A stretch of DNA of 64,000 nucleotides from Deltaproteobacteria bacterium (GTDB lineage Bacteria; Desulfobacterota; Desulfarculia; Adiutricales; Adiutricaceae): contig JAISMF010000093.1 of NCBI GenBank assembly GCA_031276865.1, positions 1 to 64,000 on the forward strand, given 5' to 3'. Below, one piece after another: positions 46,920 through 57,218 of the stretch; positions within the stretch are counted from its first letter, which is position 1, and the number at the start of each line of letters is the position of its first letter. Both the position numbers and the translations under genes were made by a program. The notes beneath the pieces were generated by a model that worked only from the letters and a program-made list of their open reading frames with translations, was not told the DNA's origin and ran no database searches.

Positions 46920-47038
46920 GGATTTCCGCAGAGTTTTTTTGGGGAAAGGCGGACGAACCCCGCCCTTATGAAAGCGCCTGGGGCCGGAGGGAAGCGGAAA
47001 GGCCCCGGCCCCTTCGCCGAAAAAGACGCGCGCGGCCT

Positions 47039-49294
47039 TCAGAGCTTGTTTTTTTTGAGAAAAACCTTGAGCTCCCTGGCCTTCTTCTCGTCGTTTTTTT
47101 TAGCGATCAACAGCGACAGGGCGGCGGCCGCCCTCCGGAGGGATTTTTTCAAAAGCTTGGGGTCGCAGACCCGGGGAATGGTCTTTAAGAGATCCAGCGC
47201 CTTTTCGGGCTTTTCCCGCTTGATGAGCCCGCGCATGAGCTTGATTCCGGCCTTCCCGCGGTAGAGATCCACCTCTTTCACCGATTTCAAGGCGGAAAGG
47301 GAGTCGTAGACCTCCCTGGCCTCCCTGAGGTGCCCCTTGGCGGCGAAGTCGGCCACTATCCAGGCGCCGGTTTTAGCCTTGCTGACGGCGGCCCCCCGGG
47401 AATCCCCCGCCGCCGAAATGGCGTGGTAGAGGGCCAAAGTCTCCTTCACCCGGCCGGCCTTGGACAGGCCCTCGGCTAAAAAGAAGCCTAAATGTCCCGC
47501 CTCCCGCGCCTCCTTGGCGCTCTTGGCCGGATCCGGAAGCTTCGCGAAAAGGGAGAGGGCCTTTCCCCAGAGCTTGTGTTCCAGAAAACCCTTGAGCGCC
47601 TCCCGGGCGATCTTGTAGAGCTTCGCCCGGTGCCGGTTTTTTTTCGCGATCTCCCGCCTGAGCTTCTCGTAGACCTTCTCCATGCGGGAAAGCTTGTTCT
47701 CCCGCCGAAGGCTCCGGACGAGTTCGCCGGCGAGTTCGACCCACTCCCCGCTCAGCCTGCCTTTCAGGAAAAACCCGGCCCGGGTGAAAAATATCCGCTC
47801 GGCGGCTTCCAGGGCGCCATCCTCGATTAAGGACTCGAGCACCCGGGTTTCGGCCTCGGCTAAGGGAAGGGGATAGTCATCCTCCGACATGGGAAGCGAG
47901 GCGGTTAAGCCGGCGTAGATTTCCAAAGCGTCCTCGATCTGATCGGATTCGCATTTGGCGCAGAGGAGGGCCAAGGTCATGTCGAGGTAAAGCTCGGCGA
48001 AGCCGGGGCTTTCCCTTTCGGGGTGAAAGGATTCGTAGAAGTTCTCCACCACGTCGTAGAGGCCGTCCTCCAAACAGACGCTCATCTCGGCGAACATGCT
48101 CCGGGCGAAGTCCAGGGCCTCTTTTTCGGAGGCCGCCAGGGCGTACATGATCTTGTAGACTTCCTCGCCTTTTTTGGGCTTCCCCTCCTCGGCGGAGTTC
48201 AAAAGGAAGATCAAGGCGGCGTTGTACAGAGAGGAGTAAGCCGCGCCGCGGACCCCGACCCGGGGAAGCTCCGTGAAGATCTTCCAGGCCTTCTCCGTCA
48301 TTTCGCGCTCCAAGAGTTTGTCCATGATCAAGGCGGCGCTTTTGACGACCACGGGATTGAAGAGCCGGGGGTTTCCAAGCCCGGGTCCGCGGAGGAAATC
48401 GTAGAAGCCCACGGCCTCCACCGCGTCGTCCTCCTTCAGGACCTCCCGCGCGAAGTCGAGGGCGGCTTCGGAGAGGATCCTCGCCTCCGCGGGCGTCTTC
48501 TTTTTTTCGGACAGAATGGAGGTTAGATAAAGGTAGCCGTCATGGCCGCCCTCGCCGGAGAAGGGCCCCAAGAGGCTGAAAGCGGAAAGGTAGCGGTGGC
48601 GGGCGCATTCGGGAGGCCCGAAAACATCCTCCCTTTTCAGGAGCGCCAAAGCCTCGTCCCTTTCGCCGTTATTTTTCAGAACCCGCAAGTACTCGTAGGC
48701 CCCGGCGGCCATATGGCGGTTGACGGAACGCGGCAAAAACAATTGCCTGGCGGCCCGGTTCCGGCTTTTTTCCATCATGGCGAAGACGGCGCCGGAGAGT
48801 TTTCCGCCTCCGGAATCCTTCAGGGAGGATAGAAGCTCCGCGCCGGTTTGGAGGAAGGCCTCCTCCCGCATCACTTTGCCGGTGAATTCCCCGTACTCCC
48901 CGTAGGTGGAAAGAAGCTCCTCGAAACGGCGGCAGTAGGCCAGATCCTTTAAAATCTTGTCCGCGGCCTTGATGAAGACGTCGGGAAAAAGCGAGAAGGG
49001 AAGTTTTTTCAGATCCCGGTATATTTCCAAAGCGAGCTCGATGTCGCCCGCGTCCGAGGCCTGGGAGACGGCGGAGAGGTAGCATTCCCCCATAACCGCG
49101 CGTTTTTCTATTTTCAGCCACTGCCAATCGACCCGGCTTAGATCCGCCGCGAGGCCTTTAAGCCTCTCCAAGCGGGCGTCCTGACCCTCCGCCTTCCTGA
49201 AGGAGGCCCGCGGGCCGTTTAGCTCCTCCAATATCATGTCGATCCTCCTCCAGCCGTCCGGCGGAAAAAAGATCTTCGGGGGTTCCTTTGGCAT
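47039..49294 (-). CDS. Large alpha-helical repeat (TPR/PPR-like) protein, 751 aa
   Basis: Recurrent 'ALEIYRDLKKLP', 'KAWKIFTELPRV', 'ALEIYAGLTASLP', 'ALSLFAKLPD', 'TLALYHAISAAG', 'AREVYDSLSALKS', 'ALDLLKTIPRV'. Confidence 0.75.
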   Translation of the reverse strand: MPKEPPKIFFPPDGWRRIDMILEELNGPRASFRKAEGQDARLERLKGLAADLSRVDWQWLKIEKRAVMGECYLSAVSQASDAGDIELALEIYRDLKKLPFSLFPDVFIKAADKILKDLAYCRRFEELLSTYGEYGEFTGKVMREEAFLQTGAELLSSLKDSGGGKLSGAVFAMMEKSRNRAARQLFLPRSVNRHMAAGAYEYLRVLKNNGERDEALALLKREDVFGPPECARHRYLSAFSLLGPFSGEGGHDGYLYLTSILSEKKKTPAEARILSEAALDFAREVLKEDDAVEAVGFYDFLRGPGLGNPRLFNPVVVKSAALIMDKLLEREMTEKAWKIFTELPRVGVRGAAYSSLYNAALIFLLNSAEEGKPKKGEEVYKIMYALAASEKEALDFARSMFAEMSVCLEDGLYDVVENFYESFHPERESPGFAELYLDMTLALLCAKCESDQIEDALEIYAGLTASLPMSEDDYPLPLAEAETRVLESLIEDGALEAAERIFFTRAGFFLKGRLSGEWVELAGELVRSLRRENKLSRMEKVYEKLRREIAKKNRHRAKLYKIAREALKGFLEHKLWGKALSLFAKLPDPAKSAKEAREAGHLGFFLAEGLSKAGRVKETLALYHAISAAGDSRGAAVSKAKTGAWIVADFAAKGHLREAREVYDSLSALKSVKEVDLYRGKAGIKLMRGLIKREKPEKALDLLKTIPRVCDPKLLKKSLRRAAAALSLLIAKKNDEKKARELKVFLKKNKL

Positions 49295-49565
49295 GCGTTT
49301 TTCGGCTCCTTAAAAAACTCTCATGAACAGGGCGAGGGGGAGCGCCTCTTTAGGTGAAAGCCACGGAGGGCTATTTGAGCGGAAAGACTATTTAGGTCCC
49401 GGCCCTTCCCAGGGAGGCCTTAGCCTAAGGCGGGCCGGAAAAGCGGGCTTTCCGCGTCCGCCCCGGGGCGGGGAACTATCGCCGGGAGGCCCGGGCCCCT
49501 TTTCCAGGGGGCCGGAGCCCCCTGGAAAAAGACCGAAGAGACCGTAAGACCCGGGGGGTCGTCTC

Positions 49566-50135
49566 CTACAGGGAGGCCGCGATCCGGGAAACCTCCCGGT
49601 AGTGCTTCTCCAGCGCTTCTTCCACCAGGGCCGGGTCGTGCGGAATCACGGCCGCGAGGGAGGCGCACTTAAGACCGTGGGAGGAGAAGTAGTTCACGTA
49701 CTTCTCCGTGATCCCGCTCCGGTAGCAGTCCGGATCGGGGTTTCCCTGGGTGAGGATGAAGAGGAGCTTTTTTCCCGCGGGAAGCCTCGAGGGGTTGGGG
49801 TTCGTGATGAAATCCGGCTTGTACCAGGCGTAGCTGCGGTCCACGAAGAGCTTCAGCTGGGCGCTTATCTCTCCGATGTAGACCGGGCTCGCGACAACGA
49901 GGACGTCGGATTCCTGACAGGCGACCAGAACCTGGTTCATCTCGTCTTTGACGACGCAGGTCTCGGTTTTTTTCTTGCAGCTGTCGCAGCCCTGACAACC
50001 CCTGGCGCCGAGCTGGTTTATAACGAACTTCCGCACCTCTTTGTCTCCGCCCGGAAGGGCGGAGACGGCCTTTTCGGCGATTTTCGCCGAATTCGAGGTC
50101 GCCCGGGGCGATCCCAAAATCAAAGCTATTTTCAT
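49566..50135 (-). CDS. NADPH-dependent FMN reductase / flavodoxin family protein
   Basis: MKIALILGSPRATSNSAKIAEKAV..CQGCDSCKKKTETCVVKDEMNQVL..DVLVVASPVYIGEISAQLKLFVDRSY. Confidence 0.92.
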   Translation of the reverse strand: MKIALILGSPRATSNSAKIAEKAVSALPGGDKEVRKFVINQLGARGCQGCDSCKKKTETCVVKDEMNQVLVACQESDVLVVASPVYIGEISAQLKLFVDRSYAWYKPDFITNPNPSRLPAGKKLLFILTQGNPDPDCYRSGITEKYVNYFSSHGLKCASLAAVIPHDPALVEEALEKHYREVSRIAASL

Positions 50136-50228
50136 AACGTCTCCCACTTTGCTTGTTTTTAGATAAACGGGCGGATGACGCCCGGGAAGAAAAAAAGCTA
50201 AAAAAACGCCTCCCCGGCCTAAAGGCGC

Positions 50229-51362
50229 TTAAAAACAACCGATGGTCTCTTTTAGGGCCGCAACCACCTCCTCCTGCGCCTCCCTGGCGATTCCCGGCCA
50301 GACGGGAAGGCAGATCTGCCGCCTGGAGGCCGCCAGGGATCCGGGAAAGCCCTGGCGCGGGCCGTTTAAAAGCTCCCCGTGTTTTTTCCAGAAGGGTTGC
50401 GAGTGGAGGGGGGTGGCGTAAACCTCGCCCGGGAGGGAAAGGGAGTGTTTTCTCCCCAGAAGGACCTTGAACTCGTCTCGGGGAACCTCCGGGGGGAGGA
50501 GGCACGGGTACTTGTAATAGGACGGCCGCGCGCCCGGGGCCGGATGTACGATCTTGAAAGGCGAGCCGGATAAAAGATCGTCGTAGCGCGAGGCGGCCTC
50601 CCGCCTTTGGGAAATCAAACGCTCCGCCCTTCTTAAGACGTTTAAACCCAGGACGGAGTGGATTTCCGAGGGGCGGAAGTTCAAGCCGAAGGATTCGTGG
50701 ACGTTGGAGCCGGGGCGGCTCTGCCCGTGCTGGCGGATCTTCAGCATGAGATCTTTGAGCTCCCCGTCGGAGGTCGCGACCATCCCCCCCTCCCCGGTGG
50801 GCAACACCTTGGTGGCGTAAAAGGAGAAGGCCGCGGCGTCCCCCAGGGAGCCGGCCGGACGGCCGTCGATGACGCTTCCGTGGGCGTGGGCCGCGTCCTC
50901 CAGGAAGCGGGCCCCGTTTTTACGGGCGATCTCCCTGATCTCGGCGTGGCGGGGGCTTATGAAGCCGCCCAGATGGACCAGGATCACCGCCCGCACGTCC
51001 GGGCGCATCTTGTCTTCCAGATCCCCGGGGTCCATCTGCAAAGTCTCCAAATCGACGTCCACCAAGATCACCTTGGCTCCGGCCGCGACGGGGGCGAAGG
51101 CCGTGGCCATGAAGGTCAGATCGGGAATCATCACGGAGGCGCCGGAGAGATCCAGGGAGCGGCAAATAAGCTCCAGGGCCTGGGTGCCGCTTCCCACCGC
51201 GACGGCGTGGCGGGAGCCGACGAAGCGGGCGAACTCCCTTTCAAAGGCCAGGGTCTTCTCCCCCATGGCCAGGCGGCCGCTTACGAGGAGCTCCCTTATT
51301 TCCCCGGCGATGGAAGAGGCTTCGGACTCGTCGAAGGGCAATCTGACTGCGGGCACGTTCAT
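50229..51362 (-). CDS. DegT/DnrJ/EryC1/StrS aminotransferase
   Basis: FARFVGSRHAVAVGSGTQALELI..FLEDAAHAHGSVIDGRPAGSLGDAAAFSFYATKVLPTGEGGMV. Confidence 0.95.
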   Translation of the reverse strand: MNVPAVRLPFDESEASSIAGEIRELLVSGRLAMGEKTLAFEREFARFVGSRHAVAVGSGTQALELICRSLDLSGASVMIPDLTFMATAFAPVAAGAKVILVDVDLETLQMDPGDLEDKMRPDVRAVILVHLGGFISPRHAEIREIARKNGARFLEDAAHAHGSVIDGRPAGSLGDAAAFSFYATKVLPTGEGGMVATSDGELKDLMLKIRQHGQSRPGSNVHESFGLNFRPSEIHSVLGLNVLRRAERLISQRREAASRYDDLLSGSPFKIVHPAPGARPSYYKYPCLLPPEVPRDEFKVLLGRKHSLSLPGEVYATPLHSQPFWKKHGELLNGPRQGFPGSLAASRRQICLPVWPGIAREAQEEVVAALKETIGCF

Positions 51363-51636
51363 ACCCGTATAGTAGCCTAAAAAGCCGCCATCCGCAACAT
51401 ACGGGCGGGGCCCGGCCGCCGGCCGAGAGGGCCCCGCCCTTGGGCGGACGCCCCGGGTTAAAGGGCCTCCCCGGATAAAGCGGCCTCCCGGCGGAAAAAT
51501 CGGAAGAACTAAAATAACGAAAAACAACGAAGAAAAGAGGCTCTTTTCCGCCGGGGCTGGATAAAAGAGCCTTGAGCCTCTATAATCTCCTCACAGCCGA
51601 ACCCCCGGGCTAAAACTCCTTTGAAAGGCCCCACGC

Positions 51637-52311
51637 ATGCGGGTTGTCCACATCGCCCCCTCCATCCTCTCCGCGGACTTCGGATCCCTTTTTCAAGAAA
51701 TGAGCGCCCTCGCCTCCGCCGGAGCGGATTTCATCCATCTGGACGTCATGGACGGAAACTTCGTCCCCAACATCACCTTCGGCCCCTGGATGCTGAAGCT
51801 GGCCAAAAAGGCCGCGCCCCGAACGCCGGTGGACGTGCACCTCATGGTGGAGGATCCCCTTTACTGGGCCCCCGTCTTCGCCGGGGCCGGAGCCGACTAC
51901 GTCTCCTTCCACGTGGAGAGAGCCGTCCACCTCCACAAGATCATCCATTCCGTCAAAGAGAAGGGGGCCAAGGCCGGCCTCGCCCTCAACCCCGGAACCC
52001 CTCCCTGCCTCTTGGACTCGGCCCTTCCCCACCTGGACATGATAGTGGTCATGGGCGTGAACCCGGGCTTCTCCGGACAGCCCTACATCCCCGAAACCGG
52101 AGAGAAGGTCGGAAAGGTCCGGGAGCTTTTAAAGGAGCGGGGTTTGAGCGAAAAGATCCTGGTCGAGGTGGACGGAGGCGTCGGGGGGGAGAACATTGGC
52201 GAACTTTCCCGGGCCGGAGCCCACGTCTTCGTCAGCGGCTCGTATCTGTTCAGCCGCGGCTCCTACGAGGAGACCATCGCCTTTCTGAAACGGAAGGCCC
52301 TGGAACCGTGA
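51637..52311 (+). CDS. rpe: Ribulose-phosphate 3-epimerase
   Basis: IAPSILSADFGSLFQEMSALASAGADFIHLDVMDGNFVPNITFGP..VMGVNPGFSGQPYIPE. Confidence 0.97.
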   Translation: MRVVHIAPSILSADFGSLFQEMSALASAGADFIHLDVMDGNFVPNITFGPWMLKLAKKAAPRTPVDVHLMVEDPLYWAPVFAGAGADYVSFHVERAVHLHKIIHSVKEKGAKAGLALNPGTPPCLLDSALPHLDMIVVMGVNPGFSGQPYIPETGEKVGKVRELLKERGLSEKILVEVDGGVGGENIGELSRAGAHVFVSGSYLFSRGSYEETIAFLKRKALEP

Positions 52312-52546
52312 GGGAACCGGTCTTTCCGGATTCCCCGCCGCGGCCGACAGCCCCTTCATCCGCTCTGAAGCGGCGTTAGATCCCCTGGAAGGGTTTTCCC
52401 TTCCCGGCCCGACGCGTTTTTTTCCTCCGTCGGCTCTTTTCATCCTCCCAAAGGGCGTTCGACCCCCGCGCGGGGACTTTTTCATCGACTCCGGCGAAAT
52501 CCGCTCTTTTCGAATTCCTCCCCGGCGCTTTTTTTAAGAGGCATCC

Positions 52547-53527
52547 ATGAAAACCTGGCCCTGTTACTCCCCCGAGGAGCTCCTGAAACGCTCCCTGGAG
52601 CTTAAACGCGAGTGGCACGAGAATTATTTCGTCATGTACTCCTCCGTGTGGAACGGCTTCTCCACGAATCCGGAACTCTGGGGCGTTCCCGCGGACGACC
52701 ACATGGTCCACCGGGCCGACGGCGTCTTCGAGGCCTTCAAATGCGTCAAGGGCCGCGTCTACTGCCTAAACGAGCATTTGGAAAGGCTCCGGCGCTCGGC
52801 CGCGGCGCTGAGTTTAAAACTCCCCCCCGTCCTGGACGACGTTTTGGACGTCTTGAAGCAGGCCTACGTCCTGGGAGGCAAAAGGGACTTCCAGGGAAGG
52901 ATCTGCGTCTCCCGCGGTCCGGGGAGCTTTTCGGTGAACCCTTACGAATCCAAGGGGCCGGAACTCTACCTGGTCACTTTGCGCCTGAAAAAAATCCCCC
53001 GGGAGACCATTTTACAAGGCGTCACCATGGCCACCTCGCCCTTCCCCGCCAAAACGGAGTTCGCCGGCGTCAAGTCGGTGGACTACCTGCACAACGCCCT
53101 GGCCAGGAAGGCGGCATTGGATCTGGGGGCGGAATACGCCGCGAGCTTCGATCGGGAGGGATGCCTCACCGAAGGCCCCACGGAGAACATCGTGGTGGTC
53201 ACCAAGGACGGGGAGCTCGTGGTTCCGGAGTGGAAGCGCATCCTCAAGGGGATCACTTTAGGGAGGGTCCTGGAGAGGGCCGGGGAGCTAATTGAGAAAG
53301 GCCTCCTTAAAAGCGCCGGAAACCGCGATCTGCGCCGTGAGGAGCTGCCGGGAATCGCCCAAGAGGTCTTCCTCACGGCCACCACCTACGACGTGCTGCC
53401 GGTGAGGAGCTGGGACGGCGCGCCCGTGGGGAGCGGAAAAAGCGGGCCCGTGGCCCTGGAGTTCGCGCGCCTCTTGGAAGAGGAGGCGCTAAGCGACAAC
53501 CCCCACACCGTCTCCCTGGAGTCGTGA
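52547..53527 (+). CDS. Aminotransferase class IV (branched-chain-type)
   Basis: VHRADGVFEAFKCVKGRVYCLNEHLERL..VKSVDYLHNALARKAALDLGAEYAASFDREGCLTEGPTENIVVVT. Confidence 0.92.
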   Translation: MKTWPCYSPEELLKRSLELKREWHENYFVMYSSVWNGFSTNPELWGVPADDHMVHRADGVFEAFKCVKGRVYCLNEHLERLRRSAAALSLKLPPVLDDVLDVLKQAYVLGGKRDFQGRICVSRGPGSFSVNPYESKGPELYLVTLRLKKIPRETILQGVTMATSPFPAKTEFAGVKSVDYLHNALARKAALDLGAEYAASFDREGCLTEGPTENIVVVTKDGELVVPEWKRILKGITLGRVLERAGELIEKGLLKSAGNRDLRREELPGIAQEVFLTATTYDVLPVRSWDGAPVGSGKSGPVALEFARLLEEEALSDNPHTVSLES

Positions 53528-53542
53528 GCCCCGGACGCCTAA

Positions 53543-53565
53543 GGCCGGGCCCGGGGGGCCCGGCC
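53543..53565 (+). terminator. GC-rich hairpin after the aminotransferase gene
   Basis: GGCCGGGCCC-GGG-GGGCCCGGCC, 10-bp perfect stem, no U-tract. Confidence 0.45.
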
Positions 53566-53639
53566 CTCCGGCTACCCCCTTCCCCCAGCCGGAAGCGATT
53601 TATGCGAAAACCCCTTCCCCTCGCCGGGAGACCCTCCTA

Positions 53640-54725
53640 GTGGATACGGAAACGGGCGCCACCCCCCCCTCCGGCGGGGACGCCCCCCGCCGGAGGGGCC
53701 TCTCCCGCCTCAGGATAGCCCTCAGCCTTTGCCTCACCCTCCTCTTCCTCCTCCTCCTCCTCCGCTACGTTTCCAATCATCTAGACGAGTTTAAAGAGCT
53801 CCTCCGCCGCCCCCTTTCCCGCTCCCGCCTTTCCCTTTTGGCCCTCGCGCTGTTTTCAGTCTACCTCGTGAACGCCGAGATCTTCCGGAAGGCCCTCCGG
53901 GCCCACCGGGTCTTCCTCCCCTTCGCCGAAAACCTCTCTTTAAGCTACGCCACCACCGCCCTCAACTATTTTCTGCCCTTCAAGGGGGCGGTGGGATTGC
54001 GGGCCCTCTACCTGAGCCGCCGCCACTCCCTTTCCCTGACGGATTTCCTCTCCCAGCTCTTCGTCATCTCGTTTACAACCCTGACGGTCTCCTCCCTCTT
54101 GGCCCTTCCGGGGCTCGCGCTCCTCTCCGGCGGACGAGATGGCGGCCGGGCGGCCTTCGTCTGCGCCCTCTACTTCGCCCTCGTCCCCGCCTTGTGCCTG
54201 GCCTCCCTCTTCTCCGGCAAGCTCCAGAATCTGGCTCCGGCCAAAATCAAGGTCTTCCTCTCCAGCTGGGATCGCTACCGCCGGAACCCGGCCCTGCTGG
54301 GCGAGCTCGTCTTCTGGAACCTCCTCTACTACCTCGCCTGGTGCCTGGCAAACCACCTGGCCCTGGGCGCCTTCCAGGTGCGGCTGGGTCCTTTGGAGGT
54401 CTTTTTCTACACGAGCCTCCAGATCCACGGGCTCATCATAAACCTCACCCCGGCCGGACTAGGCGTGGTGGAGGCCGCGGGCGTCTTCGCGGGAAGCATC
54501 CTGGACTTCAGCCCCGCCGAGGCCCTCCTGGCCCAGGGCCTGAGCCGCCTCACGGCGGTGGCGGTGCTCGGCCTGGCGGGGATCGTCTCCTGGTTCCACC
54601 TGCTCGCTTTAAAGAAAGCCGGAGGAGGATCCGGGAAAGAAGCCGGAGGAGGAGTAAAGGAAGAGACCGATAAAAGCGGAAAAAAAACGGAGGGGAACGG
54701 AGCTGAAAAAGCCCCCCGCGGCTAA
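53640..54725 (+). CDS. Lysylphosphatidylglycerol synthase TM-region / flippase-like membrane protein (UPF0104)
   Basis: Multi-TM; 'NYFLPFKGAVGLRALYLSRRHSLSL', 'LIINLTPAGLGVVEAAGVFAGSIL'; GTG start. Confidence 0.85.
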   Translation: MDTETGATPPSGGDAPRRRGLSRLRIALSLCLTLLFLLLLLRYVSNHLDEFKELLRRPLSRSRLSLLALALFSVYLVNAEIFRKALRAHRVFLPFAENLSLSYATTALNYFLPFKGAVGLRALYLSRRHSLSLTDFLSQLFVISFTTLTVSSLLALPGLALLSGGRDGGRAAFVCALYFALVPALCLASLFSGKLQNLAPAKIKVFLSSWDRYRRNPALLGELVFWNLLYYLAWCLANHLALGAFQVRLGPLEVFFYTSLQIHGLIINLTPAGLGVVEAAGVFAGSILDFSPAEALLAQGLSRLTAVAVLGLAGIVSWFHLLALKKAGGGSGKEAGGGVKEETDKSGKKTEGNGAEKAPRG

Positions 54726-54851
54726 ACCGCGGCGCCTTCCCCCAACGCGTCGGGGCCCGGGGTCCCCAGGCGTTTAGAAACGATCGCGTTTTCCGCGCCC
54801 GAAACGCCGAAACCCCGGGGGATCCCCGCGAGGCGGAAAGGCGTTTTATCC

Positions 54852-54881
54852 TTGACAAGAAAAATTTTTCCGCTGTAAAAT
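54852..54881 (+). promoter_or_regulatory. Sigma-70 promoter of hisH-hisF
   Basis: TTGACA-N18-TAAAAT. Confidence 0.75.
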
Positions 54882-55042
54882 AGCCTTCACCGCCATCTTT
54901 CAAATTCGGACCGCGCCGCTTTCTTCCGCCGCGCCCCCCCTTTTTCCGGGCGGCGGTCGATTTTTTTTTGTTTCCCCCTTTTTTCAGCCGCGCTCCGGCG
55001 GAAACGGAGTCGACCGCCCCTCCGGGGACGTGCGGAAGCGAA

Positions 55043-55699
55043 ATGAAAAGCGAATTTCTGGCCATCATCGACTACAAGGCGGGCAACCAGACCTCGGTGC
55101 GCCGGGCCCTCCGGCATTTGAAGATCCCGGCGGAGGTCACCGCCGATCCGGAACGCTTGAAAGACGCCTCCGGCATCATCTTCCCCGGGGTGGGCGCGGC
55201 CGGCCAGGCCATGGCCGCTTTAAAGGAGGCGGGCCTGGATTGCGCCATCCGGGAGCTCGTGGGCGCGGGGCGGCCCTTTCTCGGCATCTGCCTTGGCTGC
55301 CAGATCATGCTGGACTACAGCGAGGAGAACGACACCCGCACCCTGGGCCTCTTTCCCGGAAAGAACCTCCGCTTCGATAAAAACAGCCGGGACGAAAGCG
55401 GCCGGACCATCCGCGTCCCCCACATGGGCTGGAACACCATCCGGGTCAAATCCTCGAGCGCCCTCTTCGACGGCGTGGAGGAGGGCCACCAGTTCTACTT
55501 CGTGCACAGCTACTACCCCAACCCCGAACTCAAACACCTCCTGGCCACCACCTACCACGGCGGCGAATTCTGCTCGGTCTTCGGCCGGGAGGGCACCTGG
55601 GCGGTGCAGTTCCATCCCGAAAAAAGCGGGCGTCCGGGGCTTCGCATGCTGCGAAACTTCTACGAATACGCGAGGAGGGGGGGCGGATCCGGATGCTAA
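55043..55699 (+). CDS. hisH: Imidazole glycerol phosphate synthase, glutaminase subunit
   Basis: [56 protein letters not shown]. Confidence 0.95.
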   Translation: MKSEFLAIIDYKAGNQTSVRRALRHLKIPAEVTADPERLKDASGIIFPGVGAAGQAMAALKEAGLDCAIRELVGAGRPFLGICLGCQIMLDYSEENDTRTLGLFPGKNLRFDKNSRDESGRTIRVPHMGWNTIRVKSSSALFDGVEEGHQFYFVHSYYPNPELKHLLATTYHGGEFCSVFGREGTWAVQFHPEKSGRPGLRMLRNFYEYARRGGGSGC

Positions 55700-56469
55700 G
55701 TAAAAGACTCATACCCTGCCTGGACGTGAGAGACGGCCTCCTCACCAAGGGCGTCAAATTTCAAAACAATCAAGACCTAGGCGATCCGGTGGAGGCCGCC
55801 CGCCTCTACTACGAGGCGGGCGCGGACGAGATAGTCTTCTACGACATCACGGCCTCGGCCGAGGGGCGCTCCCTCTTTCTCAACGTGGTGGAGAGGGTGG
55901 CGGAGGCGATCTTCATCCCCTTCAGCGTGGGGGGGGGCGTCTCCACGGTGAAGCGCATGCGCGACGTCCTTTTATGCGGGGCGGAGAAGGTCTCCCTCAA
56001 CAGCGCCGCGGTGCGAAACCCCGGACTGATCGCGGAGGCGGCCGAGGCCTTCGGGTCCCAGGCCGTGGTCCTGGGCCTGGACGCCAAAAAGGTCCCCCAA
56101 AGCGCCCGCGTGCCCTCGGGCTACGAGGTGGTGACGGACGGGGGCCGCAGCCCCGCCAAGCTGGACGCCCTGGCCTGGGCCTTGAAGGCCGAGAAGCTGG
56201 GGATAGGCGAGATCTGCCTCAACTCCATCGACGCCGACGGCACCCGGGACGGCTACGAGCTCGAGCTCACCCGCCTCATCGCCGAGAACGTGGAGGTGCC
56301 GGTCATAGCCTCCGGCGGGGCCGGAAGCCCCAGGCATCTTTTGGACGCCCTCACCGAGGGCCAAGCCTCGGCCGCCCTCTTCGCCTCCATAGTCCACTAC
56401 AAGCAGTACACCATAACGGATCTTAAACGCTACCTCCACGATCACGGCTGCCCTGTGCGCCTGGTGTGA
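55693..56469 (+). CDS. hisF: Imidazole glycerol phosphate synthase, cyclase subunit
   Basis: [63 protein letters not shown]. Confidence 0.97.
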   Translation: MLSKRLIPCLDVRDGLLTKGVKFQNNQDLGDPVEAARLYYEAGADEIVFYDITASAEGRSLFLNVVERVAEAIFIPFSVGGGVSTVKRMRDVLLCGAEKVSLNSAAVRNPGLIAEAAEAFGSQAVVLGLDAKKVPQSARVPSGYEVVTDGGRSPAKLDALAWALKAEKLGIGEICLNSIDADGTRDGYELELTRLIAENVEVPVIASGGAGSPRHLLDALTEGQASAALFASIVHYKQYTITDLKRYLHDHGCPVRLV

Positions 56470-57218
56470 GGATGGCTGGGGAAAAAAAGCTCCTCATCCT
56501 CGCCGCGGGGAGGATTCCCGCCCGCTACGGCCTGAAAGAGGACTTTCCCCGGCAATTCCTCCGCCTGGGCGGCATCGATCCGGCCAAATGCCTGATCGTC
56601 GACGCCCCCCGGCGCCCCCTTCCCGGGGATCTCTCCCCCTTCCTCGGAGCGATCGTGACGGGCTCGCTTTCCATGGTGACCGATCGTCCGCTCTGGAGCC
56701 TCAAGCTGGGGGATTTCCTCCTGCGCCTCCTGGACGCCGGGCTCCCCCTCCTGGGGGTCTGCTACGGCCACCAGCTCCTGGCCTCCGCCCTGGGGGGCCG
56801 GGTGGACTACAATCCCCAAGGGATCGAGTTGGGCACCTTCACCGTCGCCCTGAAGCCCGGGGCCCGGCGGATAAGTCTTTTAAGAGGCCTCCCCCCCTCC
56901 TTTCCGGCCAACCTCTGCCACGCGCAGTCGGTGGTGGAAGCCCCGGCCGGGGCGAAGGTCCTGGGGGAAAGCTCGCTCGACCCTTGCCAGATATTATCCT
57001 ACGGAAACCACGTCCTCACCGTGCAGTTCCACCCCGAGTTCGACTATTGGACCACGAAGGCCTTCGTCGAGCGCGCGGCCTATGGAAAAAAGAGGCGCTT
57101 TCGGGACGTCTATTTGGGGGTTCCCCTCGCGGACACCCCGGAGTCGGCCTCCGTCTTGGAAAACTTCGCCGCGCGCCTAGGCGTCCGGAAAAGGGGGGGG
57201 AACTTTTCCGCCCCGTGA
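56466..57218 (+). CDS. Class I glutamine amidotransferase-like protein (GuaA-type GATase)
   Basis: [61 protein letters not shown]. Confidence 0.92.
   Translation: MRMAGEKKLLILAAGRIPARYGLKEDFPRQFLRLGGIDPAKCLIVDAPRRPLPGDLSPFLGAIVTGSLSMVTDRPLWSLKLGDFLLRLLDAGLPLLGVCYGHQLLASALGGRVDYNPQGIELGTFTVALKPGARRISLLRGLPPSFPANLCHAQSVVEAPAGAKVLGESSLDPCQILSYGNHVLTVQFHPEFDYWTTKAFVERAAYGKKRRFRDVYLGVPLADTPESASVLENFAARLGVRKRGGNFSAP

Noticed and set aside
51621-52379. 252-aa ORF overlapping rpe
   Set aside because: Out-of-frame, RPG-rich; rpe is unambiguous.
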